A DNA stretch of 64,000 bases from MWEH01 sp964392385 (GTDB lineage Bacteria > Bacillota > Clostridia > Christensenellales > DTU072): contig CAYMPR010000001.1 of assembly GCA_964392385.1 (NCBI GenBank), forward strand, positions 44,678 through 108,677, in the 5' to 3' direction. The notes beneath the pieces were generated by a model. The model had not been told where the DNA came from and ran no database searches. It saw nothing but the letters and a program-made list of their open reading frames with translations. A program made the position numbers and the translations under genes. The first letter of the stretch is position 1; every line of letters begins with the position of its first letter. Shown piece after piece: positions 1 through 9,284 of the stretch.

Positions 1-2
1 AT

Positions 3-1355
3 TCTATATTACCTGAAGAAAAAACAATTAATATAATATACAAAAAAACCATAACAAGTGAAGCACTTATTGTATCTCACTTATTGAGGATAATTTACGA
101 TAAACACCCTATCATTGCTCCACAGATCCATACCGAAGACATAAATGTTTCTCTTGGTCCTGGTGAAGTCATTGTTAAACTATTTTTGAATAAAGAGACA
201 AAAAACTTTATGATTGCGAATTCAATTCATTTATCGATAGCTGAAGAATTAGAATCTCAGATAATGGAAGAAGTAAAAGTAATTTTTGGTGAAGACAAAA
301 ATACTGATATTTTTATGCCTAGAAAAGTTGTAAGAGGAGAAAGTGAATCTCTTAACATAAGATTAATTTCGATTAATCAAAAAAAATCATTAATTGGTGC
401 TATATCTAAATCTCCTATATATATATCCGATATAGATAAAGATGATTCTCAAACGAAAGTTGTTTGTGGGACTGTTAAGGATATGAGGCAAGGGTATGCG
501 AAAAAATCAGGCAAGTTATGGATAACTTTTTCTTTAGATGATTCGACAAGTGTAGTGAAGTGCTTAATGATACCACTAAAAAAACATGTGGATGTTATAA
601 GTAACGAAGTTAAAGCAGGTGTAAGTTTAGTGGTAGAGGGCAAATACTCTATTTCTTCAAAAAACGAAAAAGGAGAAAAGATTTTTTTTATTGATTACAT
701 TGCTACTTGCGATATTGATTATAGTAGTGTTCATTTAGAAATACCTTATAAACAAGTTGCCACTAACTATATTGTGATAATTCCTCAAGATTATATTGAA
801 GAGGTTCAAGATGATTTTTTCGACAATGAAAATGAAGTGAGTGAACTTTTAAGAGGTAACATAGTTGTTTTCGATTTAGAAACTACTGGATTTAATAATG
901 CCGAAGATGAAATAATCGAAATCGGAGCAGTTAAATTGGAGAATGGCACTTTAACTAAAACTTTCCAGACATTAATTAATCCTGGAATTCACATACCTGA
1001 TGAAGCTTCTAAAGTTAACAATATTTATGATCAAGATGTTTTAGATGCCCCATCTTTTAAAGATGTAATTTCAGACTTTTATAAGTTTTGTTATGGTTGT
1101 AAGCTAGTTGCTCATAATGCCCCCTTCGATATGGGGATGATATCTTTTCACGCAAGAAAATATTCTTATAAGTTTGATAATCAGTGTATTGATACTTTGG
1201 GATTAGCACGCAAAACATTAAAAATAAAAACTGGGCTGAAATTGGAAGAGCTTAAGAAACGATATAATATTGAAACAGGCACTGCGCATAGAGGACTAAG
1301 TGATGCTTTGGCGACTGCAAAGTTGCTCAAGCTACTATTAAAAGCTAGAAAATAA
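3..1355 (+). CDS. PolC-like OB-fold plus DEDDh 3'-5' exonuclease (5' end outside window)
   Basis: The reading frame is open to the left edge, so the gene begins outside the window; the first in-frame TTG (84) has no ribosome site and is not a convincing start. In order it shows a mixed alpha/beta N-terminal part, an OB-fold (about nt 460-720) and a DEDDh exonuclease (about nt 864-1340) with DLETTG (motif I), VAHNAPFDMG (motif II) and HRGLSDALAT (motif III, His plus Asp). The order and the OB sequence resemble the N-terminal third of Gram-positive DNA polymerase III PolC, but no PHP segment lies between OB and exonuclease, and the frame stops right after the exonuclease, so no polymerase domain is present. 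I infer a stand-alone proofreading or repair exonuclease, possibly partner of a separate polymerase. Family is sure, exact role is not. Confidence 0.8.
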   Translation, partial: SILPEEKTINIIYKKTITSEALIVSHLLRIIYDKHPIIAPQIHTEDINVSLGPGEVIVKLFLNKETKNFMIANSIHLSIAEELESQIMEEVKVIFGEDKNTDIFMPRKVVRGESESLNIRLISINQKKSLIGAISKSPIYISDIDKDDSQTKVVCGTVKDMRQGYAKKSGKLWITFSLDDSTSVVKCLMIPLKKHVDVISNEVKAGVSLVVEGKYSISSKNEKGEKIFFIDYIATCDIDYSSVHLEIPYKQVATNYIVIIPQDYIEEVQDDFFDNENEVSELLRGNIVVFDLETTGFNNAEDEIIEIGAVKLENGTLTKTFQTLINPGIHIPDEASKVNNIYDQDVLDAPSFKDVISDFYKFCYGCKLVAHNAPFDMGMISFHARKYSYKFDNQCIDTLGLARKTLKIKTGLKLEELKKRYNIETGTAHRGLSDALATAKLLKLLLKARK

Positions 1356-1409
1356 TTTAATATGATTGATTAATTAATAGTGAATACCATTTAATAAAGC
1401 AAAATAAGT

Positions 1410-1415
1410 TATAAT
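1410..1415 (+). promoter_or_regulatory. -10 box of the lipoprotein-yggS operon, leaderless geometry
   Basis: A perfect TATAAT ends 7 nt before the ATG at 1423. No good -35 hexamer is seen at 16-18 nt, and no Shine-Dalgarno lies between the box and the ATG. If the box is used, transcription would begin at or beside the A of the start codon. Confidence 0.45.
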
Positions 1416-1422
1416 AATATTT

Positions 1423-4400
1423 ATGAAAATTAAAAAGATAATAATTTTAATAGTACTTTTATTGTTTGTATCGGCACTAGTTACCTTAGTGGTTTCTTGT
1501 GGGAAAACGAGTCAACCAGTGAACAAGTCATTGTACATTATTTTCAATGCTAATGGCGGAGAGTTTTTACCAGGACAACCTACTTATAGTGTCTCCGTGC
1601 AGCAAGGAGATTCTATAGTGTTACCAGAGGTATTACCAACTCGTGATGGCTATGTGTTTATAGATTGGTACTTAAGTGAGGAGTTAAAAGATAGCGACAA
1701 GCTAAATATTGCCTTGTTTAAAGCAGTTGAGGGGAGAACAATTTTCGCCAAATGGGAAAGCGTTGACACATATAAACATTCTATATCCGTTTCCTCTTTT
1801 GAGAACGCCAAAATCAATGTGTTTACTAAACCACGGTCTATCTACCCTGAAATTGTTAATAGAGCATCAAAAGGCACAATTTTAATCTTGGACATTGAAA
1901 TAACTAATCCAGCATATATGCTAGAGAAGGGCTCATTAAAAGCCGTCGACATACTTTCAACTAATCAAGATATTATTATTGATGAAAACACTTTGATGTT
2001 TGAAATGCCATCATATCCAATAACAATTTTGGCAAGATTTGAGAAAAGGCCATTTAACATCGATATCGTGGGAAAAGAAACTTTAAACGGTATGGTTATT
2101 ATTGGTAGCGAAACTGCAAAACAAGGAGAAGATGTAACAGTTTTTGCTATTCCAAATATTGGTTTCAAATTAGACGAGATTAAAATATTAGGAAATGGAG
2201 AAATTGTTTCAAACAATGTGTTTACTATGGGGGCATATGATACTGCCTTAAGTGTTAAGTTCTCTAGAGTTGATAAATATATCAGTTATCCTATAGTAAT
2301 TAATCAAGTTGAAGGTGCTATGATCAAATGCAATGAGGTTATAGCTAATGCTGGAGATTTTATAGCTCTAGATATTGATTTATCTGAAGGATATTATTTA
2401 AATTCCTTATTATTAAATGGTCTTCCCGTTGAAAAAAATGGTTTTGTCATGCCTGAGTCTGAAGCAATCGTTACAGCTATTATATATGAAATTGATCTTT
2501 CTGAGAAATTTAATTTATCATTAGCAGTAAAACCTGAAAACTTAAGTAACCAATATATTTCAATTAAAAATTTTAAGTCAGAGGGATATAGTGCTGGGGA
2601 AAAAATAGAGCTTGATACTAATTCGCTTGGAGAATTTATAATTGATAGCATAGCCGTAAATGGGAAATATTGCTCCCTAAATACTCTATTTATGCCGATG
2701 GAAAATGCAGTGTTAACAGTAAGTCTATCTACTAAAGGTAACATTATAAAAATATCTCAAAATAATACTTTGCAAATAGCCGTATCACACGAATATGCAA
2801 ATGTTGGCGAAATGGTTAAAATTGATATTCTTGAACCACTTGATGGCAAAATACTCAACTTGGAATATAGAAAAGAACCTGACGGAGATGTATATTATCA
2901 AATACTTGATAATCAATTTGAAATGCCCGACTTCCCTATTATTATAACTGCGATTTCAGCGTCTCTAGGTTCAGAGGAAAGGACAATATCAATACAAGCA
3001 GCTATTAATGGATATATAGAGGTTGAAAATGCTAATTTTGGATATGGTTTTAACGAAGTTGTAACTACAAAAATATATCCTGAACTAGGGTCTTGTATTT
3101 CTAAACTTTTCTATGTAAATTCAGAAAAGGAAATGACAGAAGAAAATATTTTCTATGTTTTTAAAACAAAGGATGTCAAAGTAGGGCTAGATTCTATTAG
3201 TTTTACTATGCCTAATTTTAATATAAAATTGTACGCTGAATTTAAGAAATATCATTCAATTAATCCTTTTGAAAATGAAAAGCTTATTATATATCCAGAA
3301 AGGGAACTTGCCTTCGAGGGAGATGATATATATGTTTACGCATTTGCTAGAAACAATTATGATTTGTCAGCATTTACTATTACGCAAAACAATGTCGAAA
3401 TAGATATTTCGATGTATTTTACGATGGGGAACATAGATGTTGAATTAAATTATTTTAATAAAACTTCAGCAAATCAAATTCAATACGATATAATAATTAA
3501 CTCTTTCGAAAATGGAAAAATTGAAGGGCCCTCTAGAGCAAAAGTTGGCTCATTGGTTCCTTTAAACATCCTTCCCGCTAAAGGCTACTCATTATATTCC
3601 TTGAAAATAAAGAAATCCTCAGATCTTGATAGCGTAGCAACAGAAATTGTCGACACCTTTATTATGCCAAACTATAAAGTATCAATCCTTGCCCAATTTC
3701 GTTATATTGAAGGAACTAATAGCTTTTCTTTATCAAAAGCTTATCAAGAGAAAAAGAGCAATTATTTTAATGATTTCGGGATTTATTTAAGATATTTCGA
3801 TAATTTAACTAGCATATCAACTCTGTTTAATGCAAGTCCGCAGATTTTGAATATATCAGCATATATTGAGGCAGTTCTTTTAGGCGAAACCAACTGGGGA
3901 ACTTCATTTTATATCATTGAGACCAATAGACCTACAATGCTAAATTCTTTAGGACAAGTTTTTTCTAATTATTTTAAGAATGATATAGGTGAAATAATAG
4001 ATTGTGAGCTTTTTAATGGTTATATCACTATTTCAGTAGGTGGAGTAGCTGAAGAAGATTACCTATTGGTAAAAAATGGACTTCATCTATGTGATGGTAG
4101 ATATTATGTTTTTGAAAAACTTGATGGTACTTATGGTATTTATAGAAGTTTAATAAATTATCCATTTGAAATTATCCCCTCATATTTTAAGGAAACAGGA
4201 AAAATTCCTCGAATTATAAGTTATTTGGGGAAAAATACTTATCCAAACGGAAATGGGATTAAGGGAATTTATCTCGCAAATATAAGGACTTTGGCGGATT
4301 TTTCGCTAAGCAATTTATCCCTTGTAGAAGAACTTGACTTAACACAAATTACTCGTATTGGTATAGGGGTGTTCAGGGGTAGTCGTTCATTGAATAAAGT

Positions 4401-5010
4401 ATATATTGGCTCTGAAAACAACAAATATATAGTAGATGCTGGCGCTATATATACAAAAAACAAACAGACTCTTATTCTTTACCCTTCAGGAAGAATTGAT
4501 TCAACATTTACAATTGCTTTTGGGGTAGTCAATATTAACGACTATGCATTTTATGAAGCTATTAATTTATCCAATATATATTTCCAAAGTAATAAAAAAA
4601 TTAACTCAATCGGAGATAGCGCTTTTTGGGGGTGTTCTTCTTTATCTAATATACAGGTTGTTGCTATGAACCCTGAAACAACTGCAACTGCAGATCTTAA
4701 CAATATACTTAGTGATGGTTCAAGAATCGGGGATTATTCTTTTGCTAATACCAAAGGAATAAGAAGATATAATATTAGTTGTGTTGATAGGGTAGGCAAT
4801 AGCGCTTTTGAGTGGGATGGTTCTTTGGAATTAACAATTGACATATCATTAAAAGAGAATAATTGTATACTAAGCTATTTGGAGCCTATATACATAGAGG
4901 GTGAGGAACCTTATGTTAACTTAAAAATAATATTACACCCAATAATGTTAAATGATTATTTAAACAATAATATTTGGAATATATATGAATTTGCCTTTGT
5001 TGTGGATTGA
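1423..5010 (+). CDS. large repeat lipoprotein: InlB B-repeat, divergent repeats, BspA-type leucine-rich repeats
   Basis: Product is 1195 aa, probably secreted and lipid-anchored: residues 1-25 form a Lys-rich start plus hydrophobic core, and VVSC at 23-26 is a lipobox. Residues 37-112 match the InlB B-repeat (Flg_new) type with NANGG and a final FAKWE. About eight divergent repeats of roughly 70 aa follow up to about 770, each closing with a phrase like F-x-M-P-x5-I/V-x-A-x-F. From about 950 to 1140 there are leucine-rich repeats of the BspA/LRR_5 sort (GDSAFWGCSSLSNI type). Such proteins are surface adhesins or binding proteins in Gram-positives; the ligand is unknown. yggS follows 6 nt after the stop. 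No catalytic motif was seen. Confidence 0.8.
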   Translation: MKIKKIIILIVLLLFVSALVTLVVSCGKTSQPVNKSLYIIFNANGGEFLPGQPTYSVSVQQGDSIVLPEVLPTRDGYVFIDWYLSEELKDSDKLNIALFKAVEGRTIFAKWESVDTYKHSISVSSFENAKINVFTKPRSIYPEIVNRASKGTILILDIEITNPAYMLEKGSLKAVDILSTNQDIIIDENTLMFEMPSYPITILARFEKRPFNIDIVGKETLNGMVIIGSETAKQGEDVTVFAIPNIGFKLDEIKILGNGEIVSNNVFTMGAYDTALSVKFSRVDKYISYPIVINQVEGAMIKCNEVIANAGDFIALDIDLSEGYYLNSLLLNGLPVEKNGFVMPESEAIVTAIIYEIDLSEKFNLSLAVKPENLSNQYISIKNFKSEGYSAGEKIELDTNSLGEFIIDSIAVNGKYCSLNTLFMPMENAVLTVSLSTKGNIIKISQNNTLQIAVSHEYANVGEMVKIDILEPLDGKILNLEYRKEPDGDVYYQILDNQFEMPDFPIIITAISASLGSEERTISIQAAINGYIEVENANFGYGFNEVVTTKIYPELGSCISKLFYVNSEKEMTEENIFYVFKTKDVKVGLDSISFTMPNFNIKLYAEFKKYHSINPFENEKLIIYPERELAFEGDDIYVYAFARNNYDLSAFTITQNNVEIDISMYFTMGNIDVELNYFNKTSANQIQYDIIINSFENGKIEGPSRAKVGSLVPLNILPAKGYSLYSLKIKKSSDLDSVATEIVDTFIMPNYKVSILAQFRYIEGTNSFSLSKAYQEKKSNYFNDFGIYLRYFDNLTSISTLFNASPQILNISAYIEAVLLGETNWGTSFYIIETNRPTMLNSLGQVFSNYFKNDIGEIIDCELFNGYITISVGGVAEEDYLLVKNGLHLCDGRYYVFEKLDGTYGIYRSLINYPFEIIPSYFKETGKIPRIISYLGKNTYPNGNGIKGIYLANIRTLADFSLSNLSLVEELDLTQITRIGIGVFRGSRSLNKVYIGSENNKYIVDAGAIYTKNKQTLILYPSGRIDSTFTIAFGVVNINDYAFYEAINLSNIYFQSNKKINSIGDSAFWGCSSLSNIQVVAMNPETTATADLNNILSDGSRIGDYSFANTKGIRRYNISCVDRVGNSAFEWDGSLELTIDISLKENNCILSYLEPIYIEGEEPYVNLKIILHPIMLNDYLNNNIWNIYEFAFVVD

Positions 5011-5016
5011 GGGAAA

Positions 5017-5721
5017 ATGGAAAGCTTAAGAAAAGAAGAAATAATTAATAACATAAGAAATATTGAATGCACTGTTGATAGGGCTTTATTAGAAAGCAAT
5101 AATATAGAGATAGATAATTTTGAGATAATCATTGCCTCTAAGCATCAGAGGATTGATGAGATGGTTTTCGCAAAATCATTGTTTAAGAAAAATAGCGTTT
5201 TTGGTGAGAATATTGCTCAAGAATTAAGAGATAAGTATATACCTTCGCAGGTTTTTGATTTCATCGGAAATATTCAGACAAATAAGATAAAATATCTTGT
5301 TGGGAAAACTAGATTGATTCAAAGCGTAGATAATCTATGCACCTGTGATGAAATTCAACGGTTATGTGAAAAAAAAGGCATCTTTCAAAATATTCTAGTA
5401 CAAATTAACGCCGGTAACGAAGCTAGCAAAGGTGGCATTAGAATTGAAGAAGCTTCTAAATTGATCGACTCAATTAAAATGTATAACAAAATTATAGCAA
5501 AAGGGCTTATGATAGTTACTCCTCTTGCAATTAACCAAAGTAGCCTTATAGAGTATTTTAAATCATCAAAACAACTTTTTGACTCAATTAAAAAGAATAT
5601 ATCTACTTTCCAACACTTATCTATGGGTATGACAAACGATTATCTTACCGCAATTTTAAATGGTTCAAACATGGTTAGGCTTGGTCGTGCGATTTTCGGC
5701 GAAAGATATATAAAACGCTAG
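5017..5721 (+). CDS. yggS: PLP homeostasis protein, YggS/PLPBP family
   Basis: 234-aa alanine-racemase-fold protein that binds pyridoxal phosphate and balances vitamin B6 and amino-acid pools. The N-terminal IIASKHQ strand carries the PLP lysine; FGENIAQELRDKY, FIGNIQTNKIKYL and the C-terminal LSMGMTNDYLTAI with RLGRAIFG are the family signatures. The usual AVSK motif reads IASK here. The start ATG at 5017 follows a short GAGGG that overlaps the TGA of the lipoprotein gene, so the two genes are probably cotranscribed. In many Bacillota the homologue sits beside cell-division genes; here it is upstream of lspA instead. Length fits the family (about 230 aa). Confidence 0.9.
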   Translation: MESLRKEEIINNIRNIECTVDRALLESNNIEIDNFEIIIASKHQRIDEMVFAKSLFKKNSVFGENIAQELRDKYIPSQVFDFIGNIQTNKIKYLVGKTRLIQSVDNLCTCDEIQRLCEKKGIFQNILVQINAGNEASKGGIRIEEASKLIDSIKMYNKIIAKGLMIVTPLAINQSSLIEYFKSSKQLFDSIKKNISTFQHLSMGMTNDYLTAILNGSNMVRLGRAIFGERYIKR

Positions 5722-5813
5722 AAATAATTGTTATTGCAAAATTGTATTCCCGAAAATACGCTAATATAGAATAAAATGAAATATTTGCCTATTTTTATAC
5801 TTTTATAATTAAT

Positions 5814-5842
5814 TTGATTATTTGATTATATTTGCATATAAT
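5814..5842 (+). promoter_or_regulatory. promoter of lspA, leaderless geometry
   Basis: TTGATT (5814-5819), a 17-nt spacer and TATAAT (5837-5842). The chosen lspA ATG (5850) lies 7 nt further on, where the first transcribed base is expected. The intervening bases contain no Shine-Dalgarno. Confidence 0.65.
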
Positions 5843-5849
5843 AATGACT

Positions 5850-6353
5850 ATGAAGAAATTAATTTTTAAATTAAGCCTTGAATTTTTGTTGATAATCTTA
5901 TTGATAACTTTAGATTTACTAACAAAAATATATATTTATGGACCTATTAATTTAAGTGGTGTAGATATTATTTTAATCAAGGATGTTTTAAGATTTACCT
6001 CGGTAGAAAATACAGGAGCCTCTTTTGGGATATTTTCAGATCATACTCTGATTCTATCTATTGTTTCTCTAATTACAGTAATTGGTGCAATTGTTGCGCA
6101 GATATTAACAGCCAAACAGTTTAATAAGCCATTATTTAGAATTTCATTATCTTTGATAATTGCAGGTGGAATTGGTAATCTTGTTGATAGATTTTCATTT
6201 GGATTTGTTAGAGATTTTATTTATTTTGAATTGATTGATTTTGCGGTATTTAATATTGCTGATTCTTGTCTAACAATTGGTTGTATATTATTAATTATAT
6301 TCATTATTTTCGACTATGGTCACTCGGCCTTTAAAAAGGATAAGGGAGAATAA
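5850..6353 (+). CDS. lspA: prolipoprotein signal peptidase II
   Basis: About 167 aa, four membrane helices. It cleaves the signal peptide of diacylglyceryl-modified prolipoproteins, so it would process the two lipoproteins of this window. Motifs: ENTGASFGIF, GGIGNLVDRFSFGFVRDFI with the first catalytic Asp, and FNIADSCLTIG with the second Asp. I chose ATG 5850 (MKKLIF) over ATG 5844 and TTG 5832: the -10 box is at 5837-5842, so only 5850 lies fully on the expected transcript. The 3' end abuts the pseudouridine synthase gene, giving the lspA-rluD pair that is common in Bacillota. Confidence 0.93.
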   Translation: MKKLIFKLSLEFLLIILLITLDLLTKIYIYGPINLSGVDIILIKDVLRFTSVENTGASFGIFSDHTLILSIVSLITVIGAIVAQILTAKQFNKPLFRISLSLIIAGGIGNLVDRFSFGFVRDFIYFELIDFAVFNIADSCLTIGCILLIIFIIFDYGHSAFKKDKGE

Positions 6354-6357
6354 TTTT

Positions 6358-7269
6358 GTGGAAACCAAAGTTTTATTTGTTACCGAAGAAAATAGTGGTA
6401 AAAGGCTAGATGTCTTTATCTCATCTAATGAGAAAACAATTAGTAGAAATAGAGCTCAAAATATTATTGCAAGAGGGCTTGTTTCGAAAAACGAAATTGT
6501 GTTAGATAAGCCAAGTTATATCGTTAAGTTTAATGATTATATAAAAGTAGTTATTGAAGAACCAATAATTCTTTCTGCAAAGCCACAAGATATACCATTA
6601 GACATTATTTATGAAGATTCCGAACTTTTAGTAATTAATAAAGCTCGTGGTATGGTCGTGCACCCAGCTTTAGGAAACCCCGATGGCACATTAGTCAATG
6701 CTTTGATGAATAGAGTTACTTCTTTATCTAGTATCAATGGTGTTATTAGACCGGGTATTGTTCATAGACTTGATAAAAACACCACAGGTTTAATGGTTGT
6801 TGCCAAAAATGATGCAGCTCACAATAATTTGTCCTCACAATTTTCGAAAAGGACTATGAAAAAGATATATGTTGGACTTGTAGAAGGGAAAATTGACTTA
6901 GAAGAAGGAATTATTGAAATGCCTATTGCTAGAAATACTAATGGTGATAGGAAGAAAATGACTGTAAATAACAATGGTAGATATGCAAAAACTAGCTATA
7001 AAGTAATTGAAAAATTCAGTTCTTATACTTTACTTGAGTTTACTCTTCATACTGGAAGGACACATCAAATAAGAGTACATTGTAAATTCATTAACCATCC
7101 TATTGTTGGTGATCCATTGTATGGAAAACCTACTAAATTAATAGTCGATGGACAATTGTTACACTCCTTCTACCTAGAGTTTTCCCACCCCTTAACTGGC
7201 GAAAGAATGGGATTTAAAAAGGAAATACCTGATGATTTTAAAAGAGTTCTTGATTTAATAAGAAAATGA
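6358..7269 (+). CDS. rluD: RluD-family 23S rRNA pseudouridine synthase
   Basis: About 303 aa. An N-terminal S4 RNA-binding domain (about residues 5-70) precedes the pseudouridine synthase domain with HRLDKNTTGLMV, whose Asp is the catalytic base, and HTGRTHQIRVH. It isomerises uridines in large-subunit rRNA; the exact target cannot be told from sequence (RluD, or Bacillus YlyB-like). I prefer GTG 6358 because AAGGGAGAA lies about 8 nt upstream and it begins just after the lspA stop; the upstream ATG 6316 would add 14 residues of non-family sequence and overlap lspA by 38 nt. Confidence 0.9.
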   Translation: METKVLFVTEENSGKRLDVFISSNEKTISRNRAQNIIARGLVSKNEIVLDKPSYIVKFNDYIKVVIEEPIILSAKPQDIPLDIIYEDSELLVINKARGMVVHPALGNPDGTLVNALMNRVTSLSSINGVIRPGIVHRLDKNTTGLMVVAKNDAAHNNLSSQFSKRTMKKIYVGLVEGKIDLEEGIIEMPIARNTNGDRKKMTVNNNGRYAKTSYKVIEKFSSYTLLEFTLHTGRTHQIRVHCKFINHPIVGDPLYGKPTKLIVDGQLLHSFYLEFSHPLTGERMGFKKEIPDDFKRVLDLIRK

Positions 7270-7348
7270 TTATATGTATTTTGAACTCCCATTAAGATTA
7301 GATATCCCCTTTTTTGCTAAATGAGGCTTCGTTAAAGCATGAAAACAC

Positions 7349-7377
7349 TTGTCATTTATATAAATACATGATAATAT
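7349..7377 (+). promoter_or_regulatory. promoter of the rimP-nusA-infB operon
   Basis: TTGTCA (7349-7354), a 17-nt spacer and TAATAT (7372-7377), in the 188-nt space between the RluD-type gene and rimP. Transcription would start near 7384, leaving a leader of about 75 nt before the rimP ATG. Confidence 0.55.
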
Positions 7378-7403
7378 AGTCTTGCTTTAATAATATGATT
7401 GGT

Positions 7404-7425
7404 AGAGTGGTCGTTTGGCCACTCT
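7404..7425 (+). promoter_or_regulatory. stem-loop in the rimP-nusA leader (possible attenuator)
   Basis: AGAGTGGTC and GGCCACTCT form a 9-bp stem (one T-G pair) around a GTTT loop. It is followed by TATTTATT, a weak T-rich tract, and then TAGGAG about 20 nt further on. It lies downstream of the promoter at 7349-7377, so it is either a leaky intrinsic terminator controlling the nusA operon or the terminator of the upstream pair. Confidence 0.5.
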
Positions 7426-7457
7426 TATTTATTGAATAGGAGTTATAAATAGATTAA

Positions 7458-7916
7458 ATGGACTGTGAAAACTTAAAAAATAATGCAGAGAAATATATTA
7501 ATCCTATCATTGAAGAAATGGGCTATGAGATTGTAGAAGTTAAATGTGAAATACTTAATAAGCAGAAAACTCTTACTTTCTATGTATATTCTATTGACGG
7601 AATTACTCTAGATGACTGCTTAAAAATTAACGATAGATTGATATTACCTTTAGAAGAATTGGACATATCAAAAGGAGAGGATTATGTTTTGAATATTTCT
7701 TCCCCAGGCCTTGATAGACCAATTGTTACAAATGATGATTATAGAAGAAATATAAACACAAAGGTAGACATAGTAAAAAATAAAAGTAAAAATAAAATTG
7801 TTGGTATTTTAAAAGAATTTGATGATATTTCATTAACAATTTTAAATTCCCAAGGCAACCTAGTAAAAATTGAAAGGGCGGAAATACAATCAATACTGCC
7901 ACATATAGAATTTTAA
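7458..7916 (+). CDS. rimP: ribosome maturation factor RimP
   Basis: 152 aa, needed for 30S subunit maturation. The N-terminal alpha/beta domain has the family phrases INPIIEEMGYEIVEVK and LDISKGEDYVLNISSPGLDRPI; the C-terminal SH3-like domain follows from about residue 90. It is first in the rimP-nusA-rnpM-ylxQ-infB-rbfA order conserved across bacteria. The ATG at 7458 has an AGGAG some 15 nt upstream, rather far for a ribosome site, but no better in-frame start is present. Confidence 0.93.
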   Translation: MDCENLKNNAEKYINPIIEEMGYEIVEVKCEILNKQKTLTFYVYSIDGITLDDCLKINDRLILPLEELDISKGEDYVLNISSPGLDRPIVTNDDYRRNINTKVDIVKNKSKNKIVGILKEFDDISLTILNSQGNLVKIERAEIQSILPHIEF

Positions 7917-7945
7917 AATCAACAAATATTGGAGGAAAGAATAGA

Positions 7946-9031
7946 ATGAAACAAAAAAAAGTAGAAGAAAAAATAGATTTTTTTGCAGCGTTAGATGAAG
8001 TCGAAAAAACATCTAAATTAGATAGGGACTTAATCATGGCATCTTTAGAAGCCGGTATAGCAGCTGCGCTTAAAAAAGAAACAGGGGAAAATAAAGCGGT
8101 TTCCATTAACTATAACCGTGAAACAAAAGAGATTCGCTATTTTGCATATAATAAAGTTGTAGAATCTGATGCAGAACCCGAAAGACACGAAATATCTCTT
8201 GAAGAAGCCTTAGAAATTAAACCTGATGCTAAAGTGGGTGAATTAATTGGAGACTATATCCCCGCAGCTGATGTATCAAGAATTGCCGCTCAAACAGCGA
8301 ATCAAGTTGTTTTGCAAAGAATTAATGATGCAAAAAAGGATATGGCGCATGATGAAATGACAAAAAGAGAAGGCGAATTGGTACAAGCTGTGGTTAGAAG
8401 AGTTGAACCTAAATGTATTATTGTAGATATTGTAGGGAATCAACAAATGGAAGCTATTATGCCAATAGGCGATCAAGTCCCAACTGAAAGATTATTAGAG
8501 GGTGCAAAGATTAAAGTATATGTAAAAAGGGTAAATGTTGATGCAAAAGGAAGGCAACAAGTAATTGTAAGCAGAAGCGATGCAGGGTTTGTAAGAAAGT
8601 TATTTGAAATTGAAGTACCAGAAATACGCTCTAATTTAGTCAAAATCAAAGGAATTGTAAGAGAAGCTGGTTTTAGGACTAAATTATCTGTTTATAGTGA
8701 TGATCCTAACGTTGATAGCACAGGTGCTTGTATTGGTCAAAAAGGCCAAAGAGTAAATGCAATCGTTTCCGAGCTTAATGGCGAAAAAGTTGATGTCATA
8801 TTATATGCATCGGATCCTTCAGAATATATTACAAGAGCTTTAAGTCCAGTTAAAGTTATAATGGTTAGACTTAACCAACTTGAAAATCAAGCGACAGTTG
8901 TAGTCCCAGATGATAAATTATCCTTAGCAATTGGTAAAAATGGGCAAAACGCTAAGTTGGCAGCAAGATTGACTGGATATAAAATAGATGTTAAACCATA
9001 TAGCCAAGTATTAGGGAAAATAGAAGGATAA
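7946..9031 (+). CDS. nusA: transcription termination/antitermination factor NusA
   Basis: 361 aa. It binds RNA polymerase and nascent RNA and modulates pausing, termination and antitermination. Domains in order: N-terminal polymerase-binding domain (about 1-125), S1 domain (about 130-200, starting EGELVQAVVRRVEPK) and two KH domains (about 205-355) with GACIGQKGQRVNAI and SLAIGKNGQNAKLAARLTG. It ends after the KH region, without the acidic repeats of Escherichia coli NusA, as is usual in Bacillota. The start follows a GGAGGAAAG. NusA partners NusB, encoded in the other cluster of this window. Confidence 0.97.
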   Translation: MKQKKVEEKIDFFAALDEVEKTSKLDRDLIMASLEAGIAAALKKETGENKAVSINYNRETKEIRYFAYNKVVESDAEPERHEISLEEALEIKPDAKVGELIGDYIPAADVSRIAAQTANQVVLQRINDAKKDMAHDEMTKREGELVQAVVRRVEPKCIIVDIVGNQQMEAIMPIGDQVPTERLLEGAKIKVYVKRVNVDAKGRQQVIVSRSDAGFVRKLFEIEVPEIRSNLVKIKGIVREAGFRTKLSVYSDDPNVDSTGACIGQKGQRVNAIVSELNGEKVDVILYASDPSEYITRALSPVKVIMVRLNQLENQATVVVPDDKLSLAIGKNGQNAKLAARLTGYKIDVKPYSQVLGKIEG

Positions 9032-9035
9032 GATA

Positions 9036-9284
9036 GTGCCTAGACTCGCAAAAGAAACTAGAACCTGCATTGTATGTAAGCTGAAGATGAATAAACAATT
9101 GATGAAGAGAATTGTAAAGGATTCTAATGGGCAAGTAAAAATCGATTTATATCATAAGCTTGGTGGACGTGGCTTGTATATATGCAATGATCCCAATTGC
9201 TTAGCTGTTTGCCAAAAGAAACATATGTTGAATAAGGTTCTTAAATGCGATGTGGATAAAATAGTATATGATAATCTCAAGTAA
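9036..9284 (+). CDS. rnpM: RNase P modulator RnpM (YlxR)
   Basis: 82-aa YlxR-family protein with RTCIVCKLKMNK near the start and GGRGLYICNDPNC, the family signature. Bacillus YlxR/RnpM has been reported to bind RNase P RNA and modulate its activity. GTG start at 9036, five nt after the nusA stop, with GGATAAG ahead of it inside the nusA end. The final 17 nt overlap ylxQ. Confidence 0.9.
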   Translation: MPRLAKETRTCIVCKLKMNKQLMKRIVKDSNGQVKIDLYHKLGGRGLYICNDPNCLAVCQKKHMLNKVLKCDVDKIVYDNLK

